From JBCCGR01 sp039029195 (GTDB taxonomy: Bacteria; Pseudomonadota; Alphaproteobacteria; Rhizobiales; Rhizobiaceae), in the NCBI GenBank assembly GCA_039029195.1, contig JBCCGR010000016.1, forward strand, positions 21,615 to 85,614: a stretch of DNA of 64,000 nucleotides, read 5' to 3'. Below, piece by piece: positions 25,216-34,375 of this stretch. Each line of letters begins with the position of its first letter. Within the stretch, counting starts at the first letter, position 1. A program made the translations under genes and the position numbers. Under the pieces are notes generated by a model that was given only the letters and a program-made list of their open reading frames with translations, ran no database searches and was not told where the DNA came from.

Positions 25216-26730
25216 TCAAAGATCGAGAATGAGGCGCTGCGGGTCTTCCAGACTTTCCTTGACCCGAACAAGAAACGTCACCGCTTCCTTGCCGTCAATA
25301 ATGCGATGATCATAAGAAAGCGCAAGATACATCATCGGACGAACGACGATTTCGCCACCAACAACCATCGGCCGTTCCTGAATCTTGTGCATGCCAAGAA
25401 TACCGGACTGCGGCGCGTTCAGGATTGGCGTCGACATGAGCGAGCCATAAACACCACCGTTTGAGATGGTGAACGTGCCGCCCTGCATGTCGGCAACCGA
25501 AAGTTTGCCATCCCGAGCCGCCCGGCCGAGATCGCCGATTGTTTTTTCGATTTCCGCAATGCTCATCTGATCCGCATCGCGCACCACTGGCACCACCAGA
25601 CCACGGTCAGTTCCAACTGCCACGCCGATATGAGCGAAGTTCTTGTAGATGATGTCAGTACCATCGATCTCCGCGTTGACCGAAGGCACGTCCTTCAGTG
25701 CCTGACACACGGCCTTGGTGAAAAAGCCCATAAAGCCAATGCGCACACCGTGCTTCTTCTCGAACAGGTCCTTGTACTGCTTGCGCAGTTCCATCACAGC
25801 GCCCATGTCCACCTCATTGAAGGTGGTGAGCATGGCAGCCGTTTGTTGTGCATCCTTCAGACGGCGCGCGATCGTCTGGCGCAGTCTTGTCATTTTCACG
25901 CGCTCTTCGCGCACTTCATCATCAGCGGGTGCAGGAGCACGTGCAGCTGGTGCTGAAGCAGTAGCAGCAGGCGCTGGAGCCGCTGTGGCCGCCGCAACAG
26001 CCGCCATCACATCTTCCTTGAGAACCTGACCACGCTTGCCGGAACCAGCAACCTGATCAGCTTTCATATTGTTTTCCTCAAGCATCTTGGAGGCTGATGG
26101 CGACGGCGGCATTGATGATCCACCCGATGCTGGTGCTGAAGCCGGGGCGCTAGCAGCGGTAGCTGGTGCTCCACCAGCTCCCATGGTCATCCGCGCAAGC
26201 ACAGCGCCCACCTGAACCACATCACCCTGATTGGCGAGAATTTCAGTGAGTGTGCCGGAACCTTGCGCGATGATATCCTGTGCGGCCTTGTCAGTCTCAA
26301 GCGTTACAATGGCTTCGTCCGCCTCAATCGCATCGCCAACAGATTTCAGCCACTCGCCCACTTCAGCTTCGGTGACCGATTCACCGGCTGACGGAACCAC
26401 AATTTCGACGGTGCTGGCTGTTTCATCCGAATTCGCCGGTGGTGCAGCGTCAACGGCTGCCGAGGCCGTGGCCTGAGCCGGAGCCGCACCATCAGCTGCA
26501 CCAAGAGAACCAAGCAGTGCGTCGACACCTACCGTGTCGCCTTCGGAGAACTCCGCGGAAAGCAATACACCATCAGCTGGTGCCGGCACTTCCAATGTGA
26601 CCTTGTCGGTTTCCAGTTCCACAAGTGGTTCGTCGGCTTTCACCGCATCACCAACCTTTTTGAACCATTGTCCGATGGTCGCTTCAGTCACCGATTCCCC
26701 CAGGGTGGGAACTCTTATTTCCGTCGTCAT
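25216..26730 (-). CDS. sucB: 2-oxoglutarate dehydrogenase E2 (dihydrolipoyl succinyltransferase) with two lipoyl domains
   Basis: The core acyltransferase of the 2-oxoglutarate dehydrogenase complex, 504 residues. Unlike the E. coli enzyme it has two lipoyl domains: residues about 2-77 with lipoyl-lysine Lys43 (ETDKV) and about 107-182 with Lys148 (ETDKA), joined by Ala-rich linkers. A peripheral-subunit-binding domain (PSPSASKMLEENN...GKRGQVLKEDVM, about 212-247) and the catalytic domain follow, with the active-site motif LSYDHRIIDGKEA. The start at 26730 (MTTEIRVPTLGES) is fixed by the lipoyl fold. Duplicated lipoyl domains in E2o occur in some alphaproteobacteria. Confidence 0.97.
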   Translation of the reverse strand: MTTEIRVPTLGESVTEATIGQWFKKVGDAVKADEPLVELETDKVTLEVPAPADGVLLSAEFSEGDTVGVDALLGSLGAADGAAPAQATASAAVDAAPPANSDETASTVEIVVPSAGESVTEAEVGEWLKSVGDAIEADEAIVTLETDKAAQDIIAQGSGTLTEILANQGDVVQVGAVLARMTMGAGGAPATAASAPASAPASGGSSMPPSPSASKMLEENNMKADQVAGSGKRGQVLKEDVMAAVAAATAAPAPAATASAPAARAPAPADDEVREERVKMTRLRQTIARRLKDAQQTAAMLTTFNEVDMGAVMELRKQYKDLFEKKHGVRIGFMGFFTKAVCQALKDVPSVNAEIDGTDIIYKNFAHIGVAVGTDRGLVVPVVRDADQMSIAEIEKTIGDLGRAARDGKLSVADMQGGTFTISNGGVYGSLMSTPILNAPQSGILGMHKIQERPMVVGGEIVVRPMMYLALSYDHRIIDGKEAVTFLVRVKESLEDPQRLILDL

Positions 26731-26782
26731 GTTTTTTCTTTCCACATTCGGCGATTTTTGAAGGGATCAGTTCCCGGTTGAA

Positions 26783-29770
26783 TTATCCACCCAGCGCGTC
26801 TTCAAGGAAGGCATCAAGCTGAGCTTTGTGTTTCGAAAGAAGGCCCGTTGCCGGAGCTGCGGCAGCGGTGCGACCGGCATAACGAGGACGTTTGTAGTCC
26901 GCATCAATATAGGCAAGCACCCATTCAAGATAAGGCTCGATGAATGACCAGGACCCCATATTTTTGGGTTCTTCCTGACACCAGACCATCTCGGCCTTCT
27001 TGAAACGAGAAAGCTCGTTGATGAGCGCCTTGGCCGGGAACGGATAAAGCTGTTCGACACGCAGCAGGTAAACATCATTGAGGCCGCGAGCTTCACGTTC
27101 TTCATAGAGATCGTAGTAGACCTTGCCCGAGCACAGCACCACGCGACGAATCTTCTCGTCCTTAACAAGCTTGATCGTCTCGCCCTTTTTCACCTCGGCA
27201 TCGTCCCAAAGCAGGCGGTGGAACGTGGTCCCTTCGCTCATCTCATCAAGACGGGAAACGGCACGCTTGTTTCGAAGCAGTGACTTCGGCGTCATGATCA
27301 CCAACGGTTTTCGGAAATCGCGTTTCACCTGACGGCGCAAAATATGGAAATAATTCGACGGCGTGGTGCAGTTGGCGACCTGCATATTGTCTTCTGCGCA
27401 GGATTGCAGGAAGCGCTCCAGGCGGGCGGAAGAGTGCTCCGGCCCCTGGCCTTCGTAACCATGGGGCAACAGCAGAACGAGCCCGGACATTCTCAGCCAC
27501 TTGCGCTCACCGGAAGAAATAAACTGGTCAATGACCACCTGCGCGCCATTGGCAAAGTCGCCAAACTGGGCTTCCCACATCACGAGCGAACTTGGCTCGG
27601 CGAGCGAATAGCCATACTCGTACCCAAGCACTGCCTCTTCTGACAGCATGGAGTTGATGACCTCATAGCGGGCCGTTCCCTCCCCCAGATTGTCCAGAGG
27701 AATATAGCGCTCTTCCGTTTCCTGATCGTAGAGAACGGAATGCCGTTGCGAGAACGTTCCGCGCTCACAGTCCTGACCGGACAGGCGAATGGGGTGGCCG
27801 TCAATCTGCAGCGTGGCAAAGGCAAGTGCCTCAGCGGTTGCCCAGTCGATGCCTTCGCCGCTCTCAATCATTTTGTTCCGATTATCCATGAAACGGCGAA
27901 TGGTTCGGTGGGCACTAAAGTCGTCCGGGATCGAGGTGATGTTCTGCCCGATCTTCTTCAGATCCTTCAGAGCAACACCGGAGCGTCCGCGGCGCTGCTC
28001 ATCACCGGTGTCGGCCACCTTCATGCCCGACCAGGCCCCGTCCAGCCAGTCGGCCTTGTTGGACCGATAGCTATCACTTGCCTCAAATTCCTGATCAAGA
28101 TGGCGTCGCCAGGCCGCCAAATGGTCTTTCACTTCCTGCTCGCTGAGCAGGCCTTCATCGACCAGTTTTTTGGAATAGATATCGAGCGTCTTGGCGTGCG
28201 AGCGGATTTTTTTATACATGATCGGCTGCGTGAACGCCGGCTCATCGCCCTCATTGTGCCCGTGGCGGCGATAGCAGAACATATCAACCACCACAGGCTT
28301 GCCGAACGTCTGGCGGAACTCAATAGCAATTTTTGCTGCATAAACAACGGCTTCCGGATCGTCACCATTCGCATGCAAAATCGGCGCTTCAATCATCTTC
28401 GCAACATCAGACGGGTATGGCGAAGAGCGCGAGAAGCGCGGATTTGTCGTAAAACCAATCTGGTTGTTGATAATGAAGTGGATGGACCCGCCAGTGCGGT
28501 GCCCCTTCAAACCGGAGAGGCCGAAACATTCAGCAACAACCCCTTGGCCGGCGAAAGCAGCATCACCATGCAGCAGCAAGGGCAGAACCTGATTGTTCTC
28601 CAAGCCACCATCTTCGTGGTCTTCGCGCAGCTGAAACTGCTTGGCGCGAACCTTGCCAAGCACCACAGGTGCCACAATCTCAAGATGCGAAGGGTTGGCG
28701 GTGAGCGAAAGATGAACCTTGTTGCCGTCGAACTCACGGTCTGACGAAGCGCCGAGGTGATATTTAACATCGCCCGAACCTTCCACATCATCTGGCGTGA
28801 TCGAGCCGCCCTTGAATTCGTGGAATATCGCGCGGTGCGGTTTGCCCATTACGTTGGCAAGGACGTTCAGCCGACCCCGGTGTGCCATGCCCAAAACAAT
28901 GTCCTTGAGGCCAAGCTGACCACCACGCTTGATGATCTGTTCAAGGGCGGGAATGAGCGATTCCCCGCCATCTAGACCAAACCGCTTGGTGCCCTTGTAT
29001 TTGATGTCGAGAAAACCCTCGAAGCCTTCCGCCTCAATCAATTTGTTGAGGATCGCAAGCTTGCCGTTCTTGGTGAATTCAACACCCTTGTCCGGCCCTT
29101 CGATGCGCTCCTGTATCCACGCCTTCTCGATTGGATTGGAGATGTGCATGAATTCAACACCCACGGTCGAGCAATAGGTGCGCTTCAGGATTTCAATCAT
29201 CTGCGGGATGGTCGCAAACTCCAGACCCAGCACATGATCGAGATAAATTTCACGATCATAATCGGCCTCGGTGAAGCCATAGCTGGAGGGATGAAGCTCG
29301 TTGTGATCGTCCTGCTGACCAGCAAGACCAAGCGGATCGAGATTGGCGTGCAAATGGCCACGCATGCGATAGGCACGTACCATCATAATGGCGCGAACGG
29401 AATCCCGTGTTGCCTGCTGCACACCTTCATGATCAAGTGCGGCACCATTGGCGGCGGCCTTGGCCTTGATCTTGTCGCCAATATGCGCCTCGGCCTTGGC
29501 GGCATCTTCCTGCCAGTCTCCATCGAGTGCTGATACAAGTTCGCCATTTGCCGCTGGTGGCCAGTTGGCCCGTTTCCACGACGCTCCCTTGGCATTTTTG
29601 GTGATGTCAGCAGCAGGGTCTTTCAGTTCGCCAAAGAAACCCTGCCATTCAGGGTCGACTGAATGCGGGTCATCCACGTAGCGCGCGTAGAGCTCTTCAA
29701 TGTAGGTGGCATTGCCGCCATACAAAAATGAAGTGGCGGCAAAACTTTTATTGGCTTCCTCACGCGCCAT
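26783..29770 (-). CDS. sucA: 2-oxoglutarate dehydrogenase E1
   Basis: The thiamine-diphosphate E1 subunit, 995 residues, which decarboxylates 2-oxoglutarate and succinylates the E2 lipoyl groups. The N-terminal ATSFLYGGNATYIEELYARYVDDP is the E2/E3-binding segment typical of E1o. The core shows VLGMAHRGRLNVLANV, the ThDP/Mg block LLLHGDAAFAGQGVVAE...IHFIINNQIGFTT, and LLPHGYEGQGPEHSSARLERFLQ. The C-terminus (WCQEEPKNMGSWSF) is complete. It lies between sucD and sucB on the same strand. Confidence 0.99.
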   Translation of the reverse strand: MAREEANKSFAATSFLYGGNATYIEELYARYVDDPHSVDPEWQGFFGELKDPAADITKNAKGASWKRANWPPAANGELVSALDGDWQEDAAKAEAHIGDKIKAKAAANGAALDHEGVQQATRDSVRAIMMVRAYRMRGHLHANLDPLGLAGQQDDHNELHPSSYGFTEADYDREIYLDHVLGLEFATIPQMIEILKRTYCSTVGVEFMHISNPIEKAWIQERIEGPDKGVEFTKNGKLAILNKLIEAEGFEGFLDIKYKGTKRFGLDGGESLIPALEQIIKRGGQLGLKDIVLGMAHRGRLNVLANVMGKPHRAIFHEFKGGSITPDDVEGSGDVKYHLGASSDREFDGNKVHLSLTANPSHLEIVAPVVLGKVRAKQFQLREDHEDGGLENNQVLPLLLHGDAAFAGQGVVAECFGLSGLKGHRTGGSIHFIINNQIGFTTNPRFSRSSPYPSDVAKMIEAPILHANGDDPEAVVYAAKIAIEFRQTFGKPVVVDMFCYRRHGHNEGDEPAFTQPIMYKKIRSHAKTLDIYSKKLVDEGLLSEQEVKDHLAAWRRHLDQEFEASDSYRSNKADWLDGAWSGMKVADTGDEQRRGRSGVALKDLKKIGQNITSIPDDFSAHRTIRRFMDNRNKMIESGEGIDWATAEALAFATLQIDGHPIRLSGQDCERGTFSQRHSVLYDQETEERYIPLDNLGEGTARYEVINSMLSEEAVLGYEYGYSLAEPSSLVMWEAQFGDFANGAQVVIDQFISSGERKWLRMSGLVLLLPHGYEGQGPEHSSARLERFLQSCAEDNMQVANCTTPSNYFHILRRQVKRDFRKPLVIMTPKSLLRNKRAVSRLDEMSEGTTFHRLLWDDAEVKKGETIKLVKDEKIRRVVLCSGKVYYDLYEEREARGLNDVYLLRVEQLYPFPAKALINELSRFKKAEMVWCQEEPKNMGSWSFIEPYLEWVLAYIDADYKRPRYAGRTAAAAPATGLLSKHKAQLDAFLEDALGG

Positions 29771-29851
29771 AGCGTTGTTCAGGGTTTCCCCTGTCTCCCT
29801 TGGTTCGGCCGTCTGTGCGGCCTTGGCAGTTTCCGAGGCGGTTCGCCTCAG

Positions 29852-30754
29852 CTATCCGTTCAGCAGTTCAACCAGCGTTTCACCGAGCTTCGCAGGTGAA
29901 GGTGAAACCCGAATGCCAGCCGCTTCCATTGCCGCGATCTTGTCTTCTGCACCGCCCTTGCCACCGGAAATCACAGCGCCCGCATGACCCATGGTGCGCC
30001 CTGGAGGGGCAGTACGGCCGGCGATAAAGCCAACGGTTGGCTTGGAGCGGCCCTTCTTGGCTTCATCAGCCAAAAACTGTGCCGCATCCTCCTCCGCAGA
30101 ACCACCAATTTCACCAATCATGATGATTGATTTGGTTTCATCATCCGCCAGGAACATTTCCAGCATGTCGATAAACTCGGTGCCTTTCACCGGGTCGCCA
30201 CCAATGCCCACAGCGGTGGTCTGGCCAAGCCCGGCATTGGTCGTCTGGAACACGGCTTCGTAAGTTAGCGTGCCAGAGCGGGAGACCACGCCAACAGAGC
30301 CCTTTTTGAAAATCGATCCTGGCATGATGCCGATCTTGCATTCGTTTGGTGTCAAAACACCCGGGCAGTTTGGACCCACAAGGCGTGAGTTTGATTTATC
30401 AAGCTTCGCTTTCACCCGAACCATATCAAGCACCGGCACACCTTCCGTAATCGCAACAATCAGCGGAATTTCAGCATCGATTGCCTCTTCAATTGCGGCG
30501 GCTGCACCCGCCGGTGGTACATAAATAACGGACGCATCTGCACCTGTTGCATCTTTTGCTTCGGCGACAGAGGTAAAGATTGGGACCGATTCCCCGCCCG
30601 CGCCGGTCCAGCTCTCGCCACCTTTTTTGGGATGCGTGCCAGCGACCATCTGCGTGCCGTGATAGGCAAGCGCCTGTTCGGTATGAAAGGTCCCGGTCTT
30701 GCCGGTGAGGCCCTGAACGATGACCTTTGTGTTCTTGTCGATCAAAATTGACAT
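29852..30754 (-). CDS. sucD: succinyl-CoA synthetase alpha subunit
   Basis: The catalytic alpha subunit of succinyl-CoA synthetase, 300 residues. The N-terminal CoA-binding Rossmann fold begins MSILIDKNTKVIVQGLTGKTGTFH. VGPNCPGVLTP is conserved, and the phosphohistidine lies in RTMGHAGAVISGGKGGAEDK. It pairs with SucC. Here sucC is not directly upstream: a secreted unknown and a toxin-antitoxin pair lie between them. It is 35 bases after the PIN toxin gene and 81 before sucA. Confidence 0.98.
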   Translation of the reverse strand: MSILIDKNTKVIVQGLTGKTGTFHTEQALAYHGTQMVAGTHPKKGGESWTGAGGESVPIFTSVAEAKDATGADASVIYVPPAGAAAAIEEAIDAEIPLIVAITEGVPVLDMVRVKAKLDKSNSRLVGPNCPGVLTPNECKIGIMPGSIFKKGSVGVVSRSGTLTYEAVFQTTNAGLGQTTAVGIGGDPVKGTEFIDMLEMFLADDETKSIIMIGEIGGSAEEDAAQFLADEAKKGRSKPTVGFIAGRTAPPGRTMGHAGAVISGGKGGAEDKIAAMEAAGIRVSPSPAKLGETLVELLNG

Positions 30755-30789
30755 GGATGTGTTATTCCGAATTGAAGGTTGAATTTGAT

Positions 30790-31239
30790 CTAGGGCTCAC
30801 GGAACGGATTAATGACTGTAACGCCATCATAGGCCTGTCCGTGGTCGAGGTCTTCGCTGTAGAGCGTTGCAACACCCAATCTCTGGGCAGCAGCAATGAT
30901 TGCGCCATCCCAGTAGGATATCTGGTATTTGCGGGCGTTTGTAATTCCGGATTCCACGATCCTTGCATCGACCGGTTGGCAGGGTTTCTTCCGCAACGCA
31001 GATATCCATCGAAGCGCGGTGTTCGCATCCATCTGAACAGATCGCTTTGGCGCTTTCGACTGGCCAAGTGATCTAGTGACACTGACATAAAACTCGGCCA
31101 GAACCTGAGCAGATGTGCAGTATTCCTCTTCGGCAACGATCGCCCGCGCGCGTTGCCATTTTTCTGGTTCATCAACCGCGCCGCACGCCGCATAAACCAG
31201 AACATTGGTGTCGAGAAATACATCGGCATCATCAATCAA
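30790..31239 (-). CDS. vapC: PIN-domain ribonuclease toxin (VapC type)
   Basis: A 149-residue PIN nuclease, the toxin of a type II module. The acidic metal-site residues are present: Asp10 in FLDTNVLVYA, Glu49 in QVLAEFYV, Asp111 in SYWDGAIIAAA and Asp130/132 in YSEDLDHGQ. VapC toxins cut tRNA or rRNA sites. The best start is a TTG at 31239 that overlaps the antitoxin stop by 8 bases, giving coupled translation; there is no in-frame ATG before the first PIN strand. The frame extends upstream inside the antitoxin gene only as shadow. All key residues are intact, so it should be active. Confidence 0.9.
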   Translation of the reverse strand: MIDDADVFLDTNVLVYAACGAVDEPEKWQRARAIVAEEEYCTSAQVLAEFYVSVTRSLGQSKAPKRSVQMDANTALRWISALRKKPCQPVDARIVESGITNARKYQISYWDGAIIAAAQRLGVATLYSEDLDHGQAYDGVTVINPFREP

Positions 31240-31480
31240 AACGAGCCGAACCTGTGTAGGTCTCAGCACGGCTGGGGCGCCAGTCGCCCAAACGTGCCTC
31301 AGAGCCATCAATCAACGCCAGCAATTCCTCACGCGCTTCGTCACGCTCGCGCGCCTCTAGAATGGTTCTCTCGAAAAACCCACGCACCATTTCGCTCACT
31401 GTCGTGCGGCGAACGGCTGCCACGACCCTGATCTTGTCGAGAACCTCCTCATCCACCGCGAGTGTGAGATTTTTTGCCAC
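31232..31480 (-). CDS. vapB: ribbon-helix-helix antitoxin (VapB type)
   Basis: An 82-residue protein. The first ~45 residues look like a ribbon-helix-helix DNA-binding domain (KNLTLAVDEEVLDKIRVVAAVRRTTVSEMVRGFFE); the rest is charged and ends with Trp and aromatic residues suited to binding the PIN toxin. The start is a GTG at 31480 preceded by GGAG at 8 bases, preferred because the open frame upstream has no RHH similarity. A palindromic operator candidate lies 28 bases upstream. The pair is inserted between sucC and sucD in the same orientation. Confidence 0.87.
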   Translation of the reverse strand: MAKNLTLAVDEEVLDKIRVVAAVRRTTVSEMVRGFFERTILEARERDEAREELLALIDGSEARLGDWRPSRAETYTGSARFD

Positions 31481-31507
31481 GTATGTTACTCCACATAACC
31501 TGTGCCA

Positions 31508-31520
31508 CACATAATATGTG
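31508..31520. promoter_or_regulatory. palindromic operator candidate of the antitoxin gene
   Basis: CACATA-A-TATGTG is a perfect 6-1-6 inverted repeat, and a related TATGT...ACATA pair lies at 31482-31497. Both sit in the 73-base gap before the antitoxin start. RHH antitoxins usually repress their own promoter through such short palindromes; binding here is inferred. Confidence 0.55.
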
Positions 31521-31553
31521 CGACAAAGGAAATCAATGTGGCCATTCGCAGAG

Positions 31554-32144
31554 TCACGAACCGGACTCCTTGGAAAGAATGGTAACGTTGAGCAGACCGC
31601 CAGCTCCATCGGAGCTCAGCTTGGCGACCAGAAAGACCTTGAATTCCGCATTGCCGCCCGCCCAGGTGGTGGTCAGTAGGTCGCCATCAGCAACATCGCG
31701 GCTAACGGGCTCTTTTCCAGCAAGCGCCTGCATGTTCTTGGCAACCGCATCGGCCTTGTGCTCTTCATCAAGCACGATGGAGCAGGACGTGGACACACCT
31801 TTCGCAAAATCTGGAAACCGCGCCTGCATGGCCGGTGGCACATCGGATTGAACCACACCGACCCGGAAAAGACGTTCGCCCACCTGAGCATCCCAGCCTT
31901 CCAGCACTTTTGGGTCTTTCAACTTGGTGAAACGCGCCAGGTCTTCACCACCCATCTGCTTCCAGGCAAGCTGCAACGCCATGTTGCGAATGCCCTGGAT
32001 GTTGGGCACCTGCGCATAGCATATGCGATTGAAAACATAGACGGGATCGTTTGAGGATTCGTTGCTTTGAGCAGTCGCAGATATAAACTGAGCGGTCGCT
32101 GAAACCGCCGCAACCAATCCCAGTTTCGTCAGACGGCTGAACAT
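31554..32144 (-). CDS. secreted protein of unknown function in the TCA block
   Basis: A 196-residue protein with an N-terminal signal peptide (to about residue 26, TAQSNES) and a globular remainder with two cysteines (RICYAQ and STSCSIVL). The sequence resembles rhizobial secreted hypotheticals; no catalytic motif is seen. A GTG one codon upstream is possible, but the ATG at 32144 gives the same signal peptide. It starts 5 bases after the sucC stop, so it is cotranscribed with sucC and precedes the toxin-antitoxin pair. Confidence 0.78.
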   Translation of the reverse strand: MFSRLTKLGLVAAVSATAQFISATAQSNESSNDPVYVFNRICYAQVPNIQGIRNMALQLAWKQMGGEDLARFTKLKDPKVLEGWDAQVGERLFRVGVVQSDVPPAMQARFPDFAKGVSTSCSIVLDEEHKADAVAKNMQALAGKEPVSRDVADGDLLTTTWAGGNAEFKVFLVAKLSSDGAGGLLNVTILSKESGS

Positions 32145-32149
32145 CACGA

Positions 32150-33343
32150 TCAGCCCTTGACCGCCTTCACGATCTTCTGAGCAGCGTCGTCCAGGTCGTC
32201 AGCTGCCGTGATGTCGAGACCGCTTTCGTTGAGAATGGCCTTGCCTTCATCGACGCGAGTGCCTTCGAGACGCACCACCAGCGGCACAGTAAGACCAACT
32301 TCCTTCACGGCCGTCACAACGCCTTCCGCAATCGTATCGCAGCGCATGATACCGCCAAAGATGTTGATCAGAATGCCTTTGACGTTCGGATCAGCGGTGA
32401 TGATCTTGAATGCAGCCGTGACCTTTTCTGTGGTCGCACCACCACCAACATCAAGGAAGTTGGCTGGTGCCGCGCCATAGAGCTTGATGATATCCATCGT
32501 CGCCATCGCTAGACCCGCACCATTGACCATGCAGCCTATATCCCCATCAAGCGCGATATAGGCGAGGTCATATTTGGACGCTTCGATTTCCTTGTCGTCT
32601 TCTTCAGTAATGTCGCGCAAATCAGCAAGATCAGGATGGCGGAACTCCGCATTGCCATCGAAGGAAACTTTTGCATCGAGCACACGCAGTTGACCGTCCT
32701 TCATGACAATGAGGGGGTTCACTTCAAGCAGGCTCATATCCTTCTCGGTGAAGGCGCGATAAAGCGCTTCAAAAAGGGCTGGCCCTTCTTCCGCTGCCGC
32801 GCCTTCCAGTTTGTAGGCGGCGACCAGTTTGGCCGCATCCTCAGCCGTAATGCCAGTTGTGGCATCAATTCCGATCGTGTGGATCTTTTCTGGCGTTTCT
32901 TCGGCGACCGCTTCGATATCCATGCCGCCTTCCGTCGAGGCAACAAAAGAGACCATGCCGGTCTCCCGATCCACCAGGATGGAAAGATAGAGCTCGCGAT
33001 CAATGTCCGCGCCGTCTTCGATGTACAGACGATTGACCTGCTTTCCAGCCGGTCCGGTCTGCTTGGTCACCAGCGTGTTGCCAAGCATCTCAGCCACATT
33101 GGCGCGTACCTCGTCGGCGCTGAAGGAGACGCGAACCCCGCCCTTGGCGTCGGCGCCAAGTTCCTTGAACTTGCCCTTGCCACGACCGCCCGCATGGATC
33201 TGGCTCTTGACGACCCAGACCGGGCCACCAAGCTTTTCAATCGCAGCGTCCACTTCGTCCAGATTGAAGATGGGGACGCCGTCTGCGACCGGCGCTCCAA
33301 AGCTCTTCAGAACCTGCTTCGCCTGATATTCATGGATATTCAT
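32150..33343 (-). CDS. sucC: succinyl-CoA synthetase beta subunit (ADP-forming)
   Basis: The nucleotide-binding beta subunit, 397 residues. The ATP-grasp fold begins MNIHEYQAKQVLKSFGAPV, with VVKSQIHAGGRGKGKFKE for nucleotide binding. The family block MVNGAGLAMATMDIIKLYGAAPANFLDVGGGA and the C-terminal ILINIFGGIMRCDTIAEGVV are present. It partners SucD, which lies about 1.4 kb downstream after three inserted genes. It starts 55 bases after mdh. Confidence 0.98.
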   Translation of the reverse strand: MNIHEYQAKQVLKSFGAPVADGVPIFNLDEVDAAIEKLGGPVWVVKSQIHAGGRGKGKFKELGADAKGGVRVSFSADEVRANVAEMLGNTLVTKQTGPAGKQVNRLYIEDGADIDRELYLSILVDRETGMVSFVASTEGGMDIEAVAEETPEKIHTIGIDATTGITAEDAAKLVAAYKLEGAAAEEGPALFEALYRAFTEKDMSLLEVNPLIVMKDGQLRVLDAKVSFDGNAEFRHPDLADLRDITEEDDKEIEASKYDLAYIALDGDIGCMVNGAGLAMATMDIIKLYGAAPANFLDVGGGATTEKVTAAFKIITADPNVKGILINIFGGIMRCDTIAEGVVTAVKEVGLTVPLVVRLEGTRVDEGKAILNESGLDITAADDLDDAAQKIVKAVKG

Positions 33344-33398
33344 TGATCAAACTCTTGGATGATTCAGATTGTTCTGGAATGTGACCGGCTCCTGAGGG

Positions 33399-34361
33399 TC
33401 ACTTCAGGTTCGGCGCAATGGCAAGGCAGGCCTCGCAGAGCTCTTCAACGGCGGCAGCCGATTTGGCGAATGCCTTCTCGTCTGTTTTGGAAAGCTCCAC
33501 TTCAATCACACGCTCAACACCGTTGGCGCCGATGATGATTGGCACACCCACATACATGTCCTTGATGCCATACTCACCTTTCAGATGAGCCGCACAGGGA
33601 AGCACGCGTTTCTTGTCTTTCAGATAGGATTCAGCCATCGCAACGGCAGACGCCGCTGGCGCGTAATAGGCTGAGCCAGTTTTCAGCAATGCAACAATCT
33701 CGCCGCCACCCTTGCGGGTACGGTCAAAGATTTCCTCGACACGCTTTTTGGTGGTCCAGCCCATCTTGATCAGATCGGTGAGTGGAATACCGGCGATGGT
33801 GGAGTACTTCGCCAGTGGCACCATGGTGTCACCGTGGCCACCCAAAACAAAGGCGGTAACATCTTCGACCGACACATCAAATTCGTCTGCAAGGAAATAA
33901 CGCAGACGCGATGAATCAAGCACACCGGCCATGCCCACAACTTTGTTCTTCGGCAGGCCCGAGAAACGCTGCAGTGCCCAAACCATGGCATCCAGCGGGT
34001 TGGTGATGCAGATCACGAAGGCGTCAGGTGCATATTTTTTAATGCCGGCGCCAACCTGCTCCATGACCTTCAGATTGATGCCCAGCAGATCATCCCGGCT
34101 CATGCCAGGCTTGCGTGCAACACCTGCTGTGACGATGCAGACATCGGCACCTTCAATGGCCTCGTAGGATTGGGTGCCGGAGAGATTGCTGTCAAAACCA
34201 TCAACGGGAGAAGATTCAGCCAGATCAAGTGCTTTGCCTTCCGGGATACCTTCCGCAATATCAAAAAGGACCACATCGCCCAGCTCCTTCAATCCGATCA
34301 AATGAGCCAGAGTTCCCCCGATCATGCCCGATCCAATCAGGGCAATCTTGTTGCGTGCCAT
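33399..34361 (-). CDS. mdh: malate dehydrogenase
   Basis: An NAD-dependent malate dehydrogenase of the LDH-like alphaproteobacterial type, 320 residues. The Rossmann start is MARNKIALIGSGMIGGTLAHL, the substrate loop VTAGVARKPGMSRDDLL supplies arginines, and the catalytic His is in VLGGHGDTMVP. The start at 34361 follows AAGGAAG; the open frame continues 37 codons upstream without similarity. It is the first gene of the TCA block on the minus strand, with an unusually palindrome-rich upstream region. Confidence 0.98.
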   Translation of the reverse strand: MARNKIALIGSGMIGGTLAHLIGLKELGDVVLFDIAEGIPEGKALDLAESSPVDGFDSNLSGTQSYEAIEGADVCIVTAGVARKPGMSRDDLLGINLKVMEQVGAGIKKYAPDAFVICITNPLDAMVWALQRFSGLPKNKVVGMAGVLDSSRLRYFLADEFDVSVEDVTAFVLGGHGDTMVPLAKYSTIAGIPLTDLIKMGWTTKKRVEEIFDRTRKGGGEIVALLKTGSAYYAPAASAVAMAESYLKDKKRVLPCAAHLKGEYGIKDMYVGVPIIIGANGVERVIEVELSKTDEKAFAKSAAAVEELCEACLAIAPNLK

Positions 34362-34375
34362 GAAGAAATTCTTCC

